Of a stretch of 64,000 nt of DNA, positions 25,273-33,970 are shown piece by piece. This stretch comes from Vampirovibrio chlorellavorus (GTDB lineage: Bacteria > Cyanobacteriota > Vampirovibrionia > Vampirovibrionales > Vampirovibrionaceae). Numbering within the stretch: position 1 is the first letter of the stretch; every line of letters begins with the position of its first letter. The stretch spans positions 248,001 through 312,000 of the forward strand of contig NZ_QFWH01000004.1 in assembly GCF_003149375.1 (NCBI RefSeq), written 5' to 3'. Under the pieces are notes generated by a model. The model was not told the origin of the DNA. It made no database searches and worked only from the letters and a program-made list of their open reading frames with translations. A program made the translations under genes and the position numbers.

Positions 25273-25693
25273 GGATTTTGCACTGTATCACATCCTCACC
25301 CAACAACTGTCACCGTCTCCCGATCTCTCACTGGTAAAGCAAGGACAATTGCTGCCTGAAGAATGGCCCGTGGTGCTGGAGAAAATTTCCACGTTTCGCA
25401 AGAAAGTGCAGTTTTTCACCATCACCGACGGCAAAACGCCCTTGATCTGCTATTCCAGCGTGCCGGATCTCTACAACCGCATCACCGCCACCGAACTGGG
25501 GACCATCATCCATTTGCTGGGGGCCCGCACGGTCTTTGATCAGCAGCATCGCTGTTATGTGCTGCATATTGAGGACTTTGTCACCCTGAAGCAGTACGAC
25601 GAGCATCTTCGGAGAATTCGAGAAGCGGAAGCGCGACGTCTGGCTGATTTGGCTGATGAGATGGCCGAGTATCACCGCACCCATCGGGACTGA
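25271..25693 (+). CDS. Hypothetical protein upstream of nadD
   Basis: 140 residues, no family recognised. It starts MDFALYHILTQQLSPSPDLS, has a central hydrophobic segment (TELGTIIHLLGARTVFD) and ends in a charged helix (LRRIREAEARRLADLADEMA). No ribosome site precedes the ATG, and a -10-like TACAAT is only four bases upstream, so the mRNA may be leaderless. nadD follows after 8 bases, so co-transcription is likely. It is not RsfS, a common nadD neighbour; I see no RsfS motif. Confidence 0.62.
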   Translation: MDFALYHILTQQLSPSPDLSLVKQGQLLPEEWPVVLEKISTFRKKVQFFTITDGKTPLICYSSVPDLYNRITATELGTIIHLLGARTVFDQQHRCYVLHIEDFVTLKQYDEHLRRIREAEARRLADLADEMAEYHRTHRD

Positions 25694-25701
25694 ACCGCTT
25701 T

Positions 25702-26334
25702 ATGGCAAAAGCCCCCGGCGTCTGTTTTTACTTCGGGACGTTTAACCCCATTCATAACGGCCATCTGATGGTGGCGCAATCCGCTTTAAGCCAGTTTGGG
25801 CAGAGGCTTGGCTTTGAACGGGTGGTGTTTGTGCCCGCTGGCAATCCCCCTCACCGGTATCAGGAGCCGGATTTGCTGGAAGCTACCCTTCGCTTGGAAA
25901 TGGTGCGGCGGGCTACGGCGGATAATGCTGCCTTTGCGGTGAGTGACGTTGAAATAGGGCGTCCCGGCAAAAGTTACACCGTGGATACCCTGCAAGCCCT
26001 CACTCAGCAGTACGCACTGCCACAGCCGGTTCCCTTGATCATTGGGGCCGATGCGCTGGCTCAGCTGGCAACCTGGCGTCAGCCGCAGCGGCTGGTAGAA
26101 ATGGTCCACTTTTTACAGGCTCCTCGTCCGGGCTTTGACCTCGTACGGCAAATCAACCTGAATGGCGAACTGGCGCCCCTGGGCACATCTCCCATTGATA
26201 TGCCGCCGCTGGGTATTTCTTCCAGCTGGATTCGCCAGACGCTGGCCACAAGCCCCACGGGGGCTGAGGGGCTGCGCTACTATCTGCCCGCCCCGGTCCT
26301 CCAGTTTATTCGGTGGAATGGGCTGTATACGTAA
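25702..26334 (+). CDS. nadD: Nicotinate-nucleotide adenylyltransferase
   Basis: 210 residues, normal length. The nucleotidyltransferase motif GTFNPIHNGH lies at 12-21 (family GGTFDPxHxGH, with Asn replacing Asp), VFVPAGNPPHR binds the nucleotide, and ISSSWIRQ near the C-terminus is the ISSTxIR signature. SYTVDTLQALTQQY is a further NadD landmark. The enzyme adenylates nicotinate mononucleotide in NAD synthesis. It lies in tandem with the small hypothetical gene upstream. Confidence 0.92.
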   Translation: MAKAPGVCFYFGTFNPIHNGHLMVAQSALSQFGQRLGFERVVFVPAGNPPHRYQEPDLLEATLRLEMVRRATADNAAFAVSDVEIGRPGKSYTVDTLQALTQQYALPQPVPLIIGADALAQLATWRQPQRLVEMVHFLQAPRPGFDLVRQINLNGELAPLGTSPIDMPPLGISSSWIRQTLATSPTGAEGLRYYLPAPVLQFIRWNGLYT

Positions 26335-26432
26335 ATTTATCTTAATTTTGGGGTTCAAGGGCTCAACTTTGGGGAAAGGCTGCCGATACGAAAGAGGATC
26401 GTGTTGAGCCATAACCAGTGGGGTTTTCTGAG

Positions 26433-26858
26433 ATGACAATCCAATGTTCCCGCCTCGTCAAACGCCAGGCCTTACGGGGGCAGAATCTGGTGGAGCTGGT
26501 TCTCACCTTGCCCTTTATGCTCATCCTGATCTTTTTCATTATCGACTCAGGACGGGCCTGGATGGCCTATGAAAGCGCCAAGATGGCCGTTCGCGACGCT
26601 GCTTACACCGCCTCTATCTTTCAAAACCCGGAAGTGGGTCAAAGGCAGTTGAACGTGAAAATAGTGTCCAGCGGTCTGAAAGGTTCCGGCACGGTGACTC
26701 AGGTGCCCAATCAACACGCTTATCGGGCCAGTATTCAGGTGGAATTTACACCGCTGTTCGGAGAACTGGCCATTCCCACAATCTCGGGCCCCATCCGCCT
26801 GTTGCCGGGCGCTATTCCCATTTCCTACTCCAACGTCACCGATGTGGCCCTGTATTGA
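26433..26858 (+). CDS. TadE-like minor pilin / pseudopilin
   Basis: About 141 residues from the ATG at 26433; a GTG at 26418 is an alternative. GQNLVELVLTLPFMLILIFF followed by IIDSGRAWMAYESAKMAVRD is the TadE/TadG N-terminal helix, with the conserved Glu after the cleavage region and an Ala-rich continuation. The rest is a small beta-rich extracytoplasmic domain. TadE-like proteins belong to tight-adherence (Flp) pili. No other tad genes are in the window, but a separate prepilin gene is present at 60506. Confidence 0.75.
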   Translation: MTIQCSRLVKRQALRGQNLVELVLTLPFMLILIFFIIDSGRAWMAYESAKMAVRDAAYTASIFQNPEVGQRQLNVKIVSSGLKGSGTVTQVPNQHAYRASIQVEFTPLFGELAIPTISGPIRLLPGAIPISYSNVTDVALY

Positions 26859-26865
26859 AAGCCCT

Positions 26866-27345
26866 CTAGTGTCCCTTGGTGCTGCGGGTCTCCTCCACGG
26901 GGTGCTGCTTGCACATGGCAAACACTTTTAACTGCACGTCCACAATGTCAAAGCCCCGGTTCTGGGCCAATGATTCAGCGAATTCCATGATCACATCGCT
27001 TTCAAACTCTTCGGTGGTGCCGCAGTCCAGGCAAATAATGTGATGATGCGGCGATTTGGGGTTTCGGGCCAGCTCATAATGCTTGTGGTCTTCCGCAAAG
27101 TCCAGTTCCCGCAGTACCCCCAGAGAGGCCAGCAGTTTTAGGGTACGGTAGGACGTCGCCAGGCTGATATCGGAGTTTTCCAGGCGCAGGGTTTTTTGCA
27201 GCTCCTCCGCGCTTAAATGCTCGCCTTCGGGCAGCTCGTAAAACAAATCCAGAATTTTTTCCCGCTGTGGGGTCAGCCGAAACCCTTTTTGGCGAAGGAT
27301 TTCGGACAGCTCTGCTCGGCTTTGTATGGTGGGGGTGTCAGTCAT
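26866..27345 (-). CDS. Fur family transcriptional regulator
   Basis: 159 residues. The winged helix contains GFRLTPQREKILDLFYELPE and the recognition-helix region SLATSYRTLKLL. The metal-binding half has HHHIICLDCG (H100-H102, C105, C108). The C-terminal structural zinc pair, usually CxxC, is C145-K-Q-H148. Fur family members repress iron, zinc or peroxide genes when metal-loaded; which metal applies here cannot be told. It converges on the TadE-like gene with a 7-base gap. Upstream on the minus strand there is a TATATT-like box near 27390. Confidence 0.88.
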   Translation of the reverse strand: MTDTPTIQSRAELSEILRQKGFRLTPQREKILDLFYELPEGEHLSAEELQKTLRLENSDISLATSYRTLKLLASLGVLRELDFAEDHKHYELARNPKSPHHHIICLDCGTTEEFESDVIMEFAESLAQNRGFDIVDVQLKVFAMCKQHPVEETRSTKGH

Positions 27346-27518
27346 CAGTCAGACGCGTTTCTTTTTCTGTCTATTTTTTTGTAGAATATACCACAGGCCT
27401 TAAATTTTAGAATACCATCGGGCCCGGGGCAAATGGCCTTGGCCAAGAACCCGCCATTTGTTAGCGCTTTGAGCGATCACCCTGATTTTATTGCAAGCAA
27501 TCCATAAAGGCACCCGCC

Positions 27519-27710
27519 ATGCACGCTGAGCCCCTCCTCCTCTTCATCAATCTGGGAGTCCCGGAACTCTCCATCATCGTTTTGCTGGTTCTAATCCTGT
27601 TTGGCCCCGGCAAGTTACCCGGCGTCATGAAGTCTCTGGGAGACGGGGTGCGCCAGTTCAAGGACGCAGCCAGCGGAGACGCCGCCAAAAAGGCCGATAA
27701 GAACGAGTAA
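27519..27710 (+). CDS. tatA: Sec-independent translocase component TatA
   Basis: 63 residues. A single N-terminal membrane helix (PELSIIVLLVLILFGPG) is followed by an amphipathic helix with the TatA hinge FGPGKLPGVMKSLGDGVRQF and a Lys/Asp-rich tail. TatA forms the pore for folded proteins together with TatC, which is encoded about 10 kb away at 37395. No TatB is seen in the window. The gap to fur holds promoters for both genes. Confidence 0.9.
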   Translation: MHAEPLLLFINLGVPELSIIVLLVLILFGPGKLPGVMKSLGDGVRQFKDAASGDAAKKADKNE

Positions 27711-27781
27711 ACCGTTCCGGCGTCTGTCCACCGGGTGAACCCGGGCGGAAGCCCTCAGGCAGGTTTTCAAAGAGACTCCTA

Positions 27782-27787
27782 TATAAT
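27782..27787 (+). promoter_or_regulatory. Candidate -10 box of the AsmA-like gene
   Basis: A perfect TATAAT about 22 bases before the ATG and 34 before an in-frame GTG. The -35 region (GCAGGT to CAGGTT) is poor. Confidence 0.35.
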
Positions 27788-27808
27788 GAAAAGCGTCGGC
27801 ACTGAAGG

Positions 27809-30800
27809 ATGGGGATCACAGTGAAGTCATCGACCCAGCGAATTGTCCTGTTGGCGCTTTCCATCGGCATCGCCGGTTACGCTCTGCTTAAATTCGTGCC
27901 GACCCTGGTTGATACCGCGGCCATCAAGGCTCAAATTGAGGACGGGCTGCACAAATCCACGGGGGTGCATTTTCGCATCAAGGCCCTCACCCTAGAGGGC
28001 ACCCTCTTTCAGGGGATTCAGGCGCACCTGAATACCACGGCCATTACCGATATCCAGCATCACCCGCTGGGGCATATTGAAAACATTACGGTGCAGATTC
28101 GCTATTTGCCCCTGCTGACCCGCCAGACCCCGGAAATCGCCAAAATCCATCTGAATCACGTCTTTATTCCGGTGGGTCAGTACAGTCTGTTCAAGTCGCT
28201 CAAGCTGAAGCTGATCAAGCCTCAAAAAACGGGCTTCCTGAATCCTGCCGAACTCAAGGACGCTGAACTGCTGCTGACAGACTATCTGGTGGAGGATCGC
28301 AGGCCCGCTCCCGTCAGTCGAATCGATTTCCCGGGCATACAACGCTTTCGCATCGAAGGCAAGGTATTATCCCTGCGGCACCTGGAGTCTCGGCGTCCTT
28401 TATCGTTACAGGCCCAGGGGCAATTGGCCTACTTGGGCGGACTTCCCAAGTCGTTCAGCGCCCCGCTTTACCGGATAGCCCCCTATCAACTGTTTGTGGA
28501 GGTTCCACAGTCCGTCACCCAGCCAAAGCATGTGTTTGGGCTGACCGATTTGAGCCGATTGAAACTGACCCTGGGGGGGCCACGGGTCCCTGTTTCCTTT
28601 AGCTACCGATATGATCCCCGGCAACAGGCGGAAGCGCAGTTAAAAAGCCAGGGGATGAATTTGGCTCAGGCTCAGGCGTTGGTGTTTCAGTTGGCCAACA
28701 CCCTTGGCCCGCCCCTGCCTACCCTGCCCTATCGGTTGACCGGCGTGGTCCGCTCCGATGCCCGCTTTCATGTATCCGTAAAGCCAGAGACCCTGGCGCT
28801 GCGGCGCGCCCAAGGCACGCTGAATTTCAGGCAAATGGCGCTCTATCGATTGAATCACCTGAAAACGCCCTTATTGAATGCCCTTAAGGGGGAGGTCCGT
28901 CTGAAGGGCGACAAAATAGAGGTTCACGACGGGGCCTTACTGGCTCAGGGCTTGCCCTTGCGTTTTTCAGGCGGGTATTGGTTGAATAGTCAGCAAGTGC
29001 GGGCCGTGTTGTTTGGGCGAAACCTGAACCTGGAGGCTGTGACGGATAAGGCGATTCGCTGGGGTTTTCCCGCCTCGGCCCTCAAGGGCCGCACCGTGCG
29101 AGGGGGGCTTGATCTCAGTGTTTATCTCAGTGGGACTTTGAGCAAGCCTCAGTATAAGGGGCTGCTGGTGTTGCGCAACGGTGCTTTCTCCGATGCCGGG
29201 CTGGGTATTCAGGCTCAGCAGCTACAAGGCCGACTGGCCTTTGACGGGCAGGGTCTGACGACGCCAAGTGTGGCTTACACCGGGCGACTCCTGATTCCGC
29301 AGGGTCGACTGGCTTCAACCCGGCAGGGCATCACCGTAGAACAGTTTCAGGGGAATGTGGATTTCAGCGGCAAAGCCCATCCCTCCTCCGGGCAGGTCAG
29401 TTTACCGGATTTGCGCGGGGTGCTGGCCTTTCAGAAGGGACGTTATCAGAATCCCCAACACCCAATACCGGTCACAGGCTTGCACGGTACCCTTCACTTG
29501 CTGGGGCAGTGGATTCAGCTGGATGACATCCGGGGTACGCTGGGCGGGGCTGTTTTCAAGGCCCAGGGCAGGCTGGCCACCAGTTTAAGCCAGTACCAGT
29601 TGCACCTGACCGGCAATGATATCGATATTCCCCGTTTGCACCGGGAGGTGCTGGCCAAACTGCCGGAAGTTCAGCCGCTGGCTGACGTGATAAAACCATA
29701 CAGTGGCATCGCCAACCTGAACATGACCATCCAGACCGGCTTGCAACTGGCTGGATCGCTGGATGTCAAATCGCTGGCCCTGCAAACCGCCGACGCGAAC
29801 AGTCCCCTTCAGGCACCCCACCTGGCCTTGCGGTTTAAAGGGAACACGCTAACGCTGGCGGACTCCACCCTGCTATACGGTCCGCTGGCAGCCCGGGTGG
29901 GTGGTACGGTCAACACCGGGGGCGTCTATAATCTACACCTGAACACCGATCCCGTTCCGGTGGCCTTTGTTCGTGAGCAGCAGCCCTTGCTGGAGACGCT
30001 GAGCGGAGTTGATCTTCCCGAAATCTGGAATGCCGCCGGGGATTTCAGTCTGTCGGGCACGTTCAGTAACCGGCAAAAACGCCTGACGGCTCAGTTCAAT
30101 CAGGCTGGCCTGTCCTGGGCGGGTGGGGATTTCCCGTTGTACGACCTGAACGGTGGTATCCAGTATCAGCAGCAGGGCACTGGCATTCCCACGCTGCAAA
30201 GCGAAAACGTGACTTTCAGGTACGGCAACTCTCCCATGAGCTTGACGGTAAAGCAGGATCAGGCTTTGCAGGCCGAGTTAAAAGGTCAGCTTTCCGACCT
30301 GCTGGTGAACCAGTCGCTGGTGAGCCCGCAAAGTAACGCCACCCCGTATCAGGCCATGCCCTTTAAAATCAACGTGAATGGCAAGCTGGTGGCTTGGCCC
30401 GGCCAGCCCGGTTCCGGTAAAAATGATCTGGAATCCACTGTTTTTGTGGGCCTCAGCCAGAATTTCCGGGAAGCCTATTCTGGGGGCCAGTCTCCCGCTT
30501 CGGGGATGGCCCAGACCGAGGGGGCCGCCGCGGGTGCGGGGCATTCTTCCGCGCAGTCTTCTACGCCAACGTCTTCGCCCAGTCAGGACAGCGCCCCCGA
30601 TATCTTGGGAGATGCCTCTATACGGGATGCCTTACGGAATCTCAATGCCATTAACGCCGCCAACACGGCCTTGGGGGCCGCTACCAATACCGTGGACAAA
30701 GTCCGCCAAACCGTGGGTAAAAGTCTGGATGTGGGGTGGAGTACCCTGAAAAAACCGGGCCAGTTTATCACCCAAAAGCTGCTGGAAAAACCCCATGAAT

Positions 30801-32395
30801 CGGTAGAAACGCAGGCCCTGGAACCCAGTAAACTCCCTGAGTCCTTTCGAATGGAAAAGCCCCCGTTGGAGGCACTTCAGGAAGATAGCGGCCGGGCTTT
30901 TCTATACGGGCAATTCAAGCTGACGGGCAACGAGTTGCGCCTGAAGCAGGCCAATTTGCACCTGTTTGACGGGGGCGATATTGTGGCCGAAGGCAGCCTG
31001 CAACAGCTGGATCAGCCCGAACAGTCCCCCTACCGTTTGCATTTGGTCACTGTACCGGAAATCAATCTGGCTGGCATTAGTCAGGGAGCGATGCAAAACA
31101 GCTTCTTCCAGGGGGCTAAAGGCACCCTGGGGGCCGATTTGACCCTGTCAGGCGGCGGGGAGAACCCTCGGCAGCTGAACGGCTGGTTGGCCGCCAATCG
31201 GTTGGAGGTTCCCTACTTAACCTTGCAGGATATTACGGCGCGTCTGGATTTTGCCGGGGAGACGGCCAATATTGATGTTCCCAGTTTTAAAGTGCCGGGG
31301 GTCACGGCCCGCCTGACGGCCCGTTCCGAAAACGTCTTTGAAGTTCCGGTACCTCTGGAAGCGGTCAGCGTGAATGGCAGCTTTGTCAGTATCGAGAGTC
31401 TGGGCGAATTTAACAATACCATCGTCAAGCCCATCCTGATTGATCAGGTGGCCCACAATTACCTGCGGCCCTGGCAGCAGGGCGATCCGACCTCCGCCGT
31501 GCAGTTCCGGGACGGCGATTTACTGGTGGATGAAGTCATTTACCAGAACGTTATTTTGAGTAATTTACGCAGCAAACTGTCCCTGAATGGCAACAGCTTT
31601 CTGGAGCTGACCGATACCCGGCTGGATGCCGCCGGGGGGCAGGTCAACGGCTATCTGTCCCTGAGCCCCAACGAGAACAGCTTTACCACCCTGGAGCTGA
31701 ACGCCAACGGGGTGAAGGCCAACGCCTTGACCAAGGCCTTGCTGAATGTCACCAACCAGATTTTTGGGGACCTCAGCGGGACGGTTCGCTTTACCACCTT
31801 TGGGCAATCCGATGTGGATATGCAAAAGAACGCCAACGGAACGGTCAGCCTGAAGGTTACCAATGGCCGCTTGCCAGCCATTGCCAAGGTAGAAACCCTG
31901 TTGGCCACGGCCAACGTATTCCGGGGCGGGGTGTTGGGCCTGAACCTGAATAACCTGTTCCGTTCCCTGACGTTTTACGATAGCAACTACTTTGCCGAAC
32001 TGAGTGGGGACATGCTGATTAACAACCAGATTTTGTACACCCAGAACCTGGTCAGCGATGGGGTGAATCTGGACTTGCTCATTCAGGGCAGTTTACGCAT
32101 GGACAACGGGAATGCCAACATGCTGATTAACGGGCGCATGAGCCAGGATATCGCCGGAAAACTGGGCGCTTTCGGTAATTTAAGCCTGGGACGTCTGCTG
32201 AGTTATGTGCCCGCTTTGGGCAATCTGGGGGAACATCGACCCGGGTTGCTGGGCTACATCCCGGGAGTGGGCTATGTACCCGGTTTTGGGGGGCCCGCCA
32301 GAAAATTCAATCGTTTTCAGGTGCGGCTGGTGGGTCAGCCGGATGACCCTGATGCCATTCGTGATTTCCGCTGGATTCGCTCTCAAAATCTGTAG
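27809..32395 (+). CDS. Very large AsmA/TamB-like inner-membrane protein
   Basis: 1528 residues. An N-terminal membrane anchor (IVLLALSIGIAGYALLKFVP) is followed by the AsmA-type start (GLHKSTGVHFRIKALTLEG) and a long beta-rich body with repeated inner/outer strand patterns. A Ser/Pro/Gln/Ala-rich linker breaks the body near residues 890-935. The last 350 residues resemble the AsmA C-terminal domain (ANGTVSLKVTNGRLPAIAKV). Such proteins bridge the envelope and are thought to move phospholipids to the outer membrane. AAGGAT lies just upstream; the GTG at 27821 is better spaced and may be the real start. Confidence 0.8.
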   Translation: MGITVKSSTQRIVLLALSIGIAGYALLKFVPTLVDTAAIKAQIEDGLHKSTGVHFRIKALTLEGTLFQGIQAHLNTTAITDIQHHPLGHIENITVQIRYLPLLTRQTPEIAKIHLNHVFIPVGQYSLFKSLKLKLIKPQKTGFLNPAELKDAELLLTDYLVEDRRPAPVSRIDFPGIQRFRIEGKVLSLRHLESRRPLSLQAQGQLAYLGGLPKSFSAPLYRIAPYQLFVEVPQSVTQPKHVFGLTDLSRLKLTLGGPRVPVSFSYRYDPRQQAEAQLKSQGMNLAQAQALVFQLANTLGPPLPTLPYRLTGVVRSDARFHVSVKPETLALRRAQGTLNFRQMALYRLNHLKTPLLNALKGEVRLKGDKIEVHDGALLAQGLPLRFSGGYWLNSQQVRAVLFGRNLNLEAVTDKAIRWGFPASALKGRTVRGGLDLSVYLSGTLSKPQYKGLLVLRNGAFSDAGLGIQAQQLQGRLAFDGQGLTTPSVAYTGRLLIPQGRLASTRQGITVEQFQGNVDFSGKAHPSSGQVSLPDLRGVLAFQKGRYQNPQHPIPVTGLHGTLHLLGQWIQLDDIRGTLGGAVFKAQGRLATSLSQYQLHLTGNDIDIPRLHREVLAKLPEVQPLADVIKPYSGIANLNMTIQTGLQLAGSLDVKSLALQTADANSPLQAPHLALRFKGNTLTLADSTLLYGPLAARVGGTVNTGGVYNLHLNTDPVPVAFVREQQPLLETLSGVDLPEIWNAAGDFSLSGTFSNRQKRLTAQFNQAGLSWAGGDFPLYDLNGGIQYQQQGTGIPTLQSENVTFRYGNSPMSLTVKQDQALQAELKGQLSDLLVNQSLVSPQSNATPYQAMPFKINVNGKLVAWPGQPGSGKNDLESTVFVGLSQNFREAYSGGQSPASGMAQTEGAAAGAGHSSAQSSTPTSSPSQDSAPDILGDASIRDALRNLNAINAANTALGAATNTVDKVRQTVGKSLDVGWSTLKKPGQFITQKLLEKPHESVETQALEPSKLPESFRMEKPPLEALQEDSGRAFLYGQFKLTGNELRLKQANLHLFDGGDIVAEGSLQQLDQPEQSPYRLHLVTVPEINLAGISQGAMQNSFFQGAKGTLGADLTLSGGGENPRQLNGWLAANRLEVPYLTLQDITARLDFAGETANIDVPSFKVPGVTARLTARSENVFEVPVPLEAVSVNGSFVSIESLGEFNNTIVKPILIDQVAHNYLRPWQQGDPTSAVQFRDGDLLVDEVIYQNVILSNLRSKLSLNGNSFLELTDTRLDAAGGQVNGYLSLSPNENSFTTLELNANGVKANALTKALLNVTNQIFGDLSGTVRFTTFGQSDVDMQKNANGTVSLKVTNGRLPAIAKVETLLATANVFRGGVLGLNLNNLFRSLTFYDSNYFAELSGDMLINNQILYTQNLVSDGVNLDLLIQGSLRMDNGNANMLINGRMSQDIAGKLGAFGNLSLGRLLSYVPALGNLGEHRPGLLGYIPGVGYVPGFGGPARKFNRFQVRLVGQPDDPDAIRDFRWIRSQNL

Positions 32396-32427
32396 GGTCT
32401 GCTGGCAAAAACTACTCTTGCCTGTTC

Positions 32428-32457
32428 TTGAAATGTAAACTTTATATAACATATATA
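32428..32457 (+). promoter_or_regulatory. Candidate promoter for the small protein/protease pair
   Basis: TTGAAA (32428-32433), an 18-base AT-rich spacer and TATATA (32452-32457). It lies about 137 bases before the small gene's ATG in the gap after the AsmA-like gene. Confidence 0.35.
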
Positions 32458-32593
32458 AGAAATACCTTCAGTTCCGTGAGCGATGCGCCGAAAGGAACAC
32501 CGTAAGGTAAAAGCAGAGTGCAGCCAGAACAATAGTTGGGGCAGGCTCATCCCTTCTCGCATTATCAACCGTGGCAATCGCCAGGAGTGCATT

Positions 32594-32785
32594 ATGTCCA
32601 CACGTCCAGCGCAATCCCCCTCGCCAAAAAAGGTATCCGCTAAACGGGCCAGCAAGCTGGCCGGGCCGATCCACGCCAATCTGTTCAATATTTTCGACGA
32701 GTTCACCGGGATCATTTCCGGAGAGCTGAAGTCGATGAATCTGGAGCAGTTTGAAGCCGAAAATCCCCCAAAGCCTTCCTCGTAG
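32594..32785 (+). CDS. Small hypothetical protein preceding a metalloprotease
   Basis: 63 residues from an ATG with AGGAG 6-7 bases upstream; the longer frame from 32483 has no such site. The N-terminal 25 residues are basic and Ser/Pro-rich (SPSPKKVSAKRASK), then comes a possible amphipathic helix (ANLFNIFDEFTGIISGELKS). The protease gene begins 13 bases after its stop, so the two are probably co-transcribed. Family unknown. An inhibitor, chaperone or substrate of the protease are all possible and none is shown. Confidence 0.5.
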   Translation: MSTRPAQSPSPKKVSAKRASKLAGPIHANLFNIFDEFTGIISGELKSMNLEQFEAENPPKPSS

Positions 32786-32798
32786 TAGTTCGTTGACG

Positions 32799-33488
32799 AT
32801 GAACATTCCTCCGCAGTCCCGGCAGCCCCAGTCCACAGGTCAGCCCCCCCTGTCGCTGTCGGTGGGTCATTTCAGGCTGGAAAACCTTCGCCAAAGCATC
32901 GAGCAAAACCCGCTGGCCGCCCTCAACGCACTGGGTGCCTGGCGGGGAGATTCCATACAGAGCCCAGCGAAAGCGGTACGCTGGCCCCTGGAACAGATGC
33001 CCCTCAGCGTTTGGCTCCCCGCGTCCCCCGTGTCTGTTAATCAGGGCTTCCCTAGCCCGCCATCCCTGTTTGCCGCCCTGCGCCAGTGGGAGACGGTGAC
33101 CGATGGCCTGATTCGCTTCCGGCTGATGGATATTAATACCGAAACCGCCGAGCAGGCCCACATCGCGTTTGGCTGGGCCCAAGAGACAACCAAAGGCCGG
33201 GATTACGAGGTGGGCCACGCCAACCGGGAGGTACAGGGCAGCCGTATCCGCCGGGTGACCATTACCCTGATTCAGGATCCCTTGATTGACGGGCACCTCT
33301 CTATCGCCCAGAGGCAGTCTCGCTTGCTGGCCACCGTGCTGCACGAAACAGGTCATGCCTTGGGGCTGGAGCATTCAGAAAACAGTCAGGATGTCATGTT
33401 CTACCGGGGGTGGCGTCGGGAGCAATTGAGTCATGGCGACATCCGGCGGATTCGCGAGCTTTACCAGCAGGGGCGCACTCAGGCCTGA
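32799..33488 (+). CDS. Matrixin-type zinc metalloprotease without signal peptide
   Basis: 229 residues. The zinc motif HETGHALGLEH gives H182, E183, H186 and H192, followed by a Met-turn (DVMFYRG). The upstream region PSLFAALRQWETVTDGLIRF and HIAFGWAQ follow matrixin (M10-like) order. Members are normally secreted, but the N-terminus here (MNIPPQSRQPQSTGQPPLSL) is polar and has no signal peptide or membrane segment. It may act in the cytoplasm, leave by another route, or be autoinhibited by the 70-residue N-terminal region. The start is the ATG at 32799; the longer frame begins with TTG inside the previous gene. Confidence 0.82.
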   Translation: MNIPPQSRQPQSTGQPPLSLSVGHFRLENLRQSIEQNPLAALNALGAWRGDSIQSPAKAVRWPLEQMPLSVWLPASPVSVNQGFPSPPSLFAALRQWETVTDGLIRFRLMDINTETAEQAHIAFGWAQETTKGRDYEVGHANREVQGSRIRRVTITLIQDPLIDGHLSIAQRQSRLLATVLHETGHALGLEHSENSQDVMFYRGWRREQLSHGDIRRIRELYQQGRTQA

Positions 33489-33556
33489 GGGATTCTCTGG
33501 CATAAACGCTGCCGGGAAGTGTTGCCAAACGTCGACACCCGCCGGATGAGTGCCCC

Positions 33557-33898
33557 TTAACGGTGCGTCCGTTGGTGGACATCGGGCGTAATATATACCG
33601 GAGAATCCGGATCGCAGAACAGCTCGTATAACAGGGAATCCGGCTCCAGGTCACTCAAGGCCCAGCGATTAAAGCGATAGCGCTTGGGGGTCATGCTGAC
33701 GGGTTGGATTAAATGATTTTCTTTTAAGATCCGCAGCTTTTTTTTCACCGTTTCTAGCCGGTAATTCAGTTTACGGGCCAAATCCGCCGCCGAGGGCAGG
33801 GTATCCTCCAGCATTTCCCCTTGCTGGTAGGCGTCCGTTCCGGCCAGAATCTCTCGGGCCAGATGGGTAAAAATCTCGGGTTCACTTGGGCTGGGCAT
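33557..33898 (-). CDS. Small winged-helix DNA-binding protein
   Basis: 113 residues from the ATG at 33898. LPSAADLARKLNYRLETVKK followed by KLRILKENHLIQPVSM has the helix-turn-helix and wing-like spacing of GntR/MarR-type domains. The C-terminal part (ALSDLEPDSLLYELFCDPDS) is acidic. No effector domain is present. TATAAT ends six bases before the ATG, so the message may be leaderless. It converges with the protease gene 68 bases away, and could regulate it or itself; this is conjecture. Confidence 0.6.
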   Translation of the reverse strand: MPSPSEPEIFTHLAREILAGTDAYQQGEMLEDTLPSAADLARKLNYRLETVKKKLRILKENHLIQPVSMTPKRYRFNRWALSDLEPDSLLYELFCDPDSPVYITPDVHQRTHR

Positions 33899-33904
33899 AC
33901 TTTC

Positions 33905-33932
33905 ATTATAACGCCAGCCCCCGCCATCCAAA
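33905..33932 (-). promoter_or_regulatory. Promoter of the winged-helix gene, leaderless geometry
   Basis: On the minus strand TTTGGA (33927-33932), a 16-base spacer and a perfect TATAAT (33905-33910). The ATG begins at 33898, seven bases beyond the -10, exactly where transcription would start. No ribosome site can fit. Confidence 0.55.
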
Positions 33933-33970
33933 CGGCTCAGCTACCTGGAGCTGTTAGAAGGGCCGCCCGG

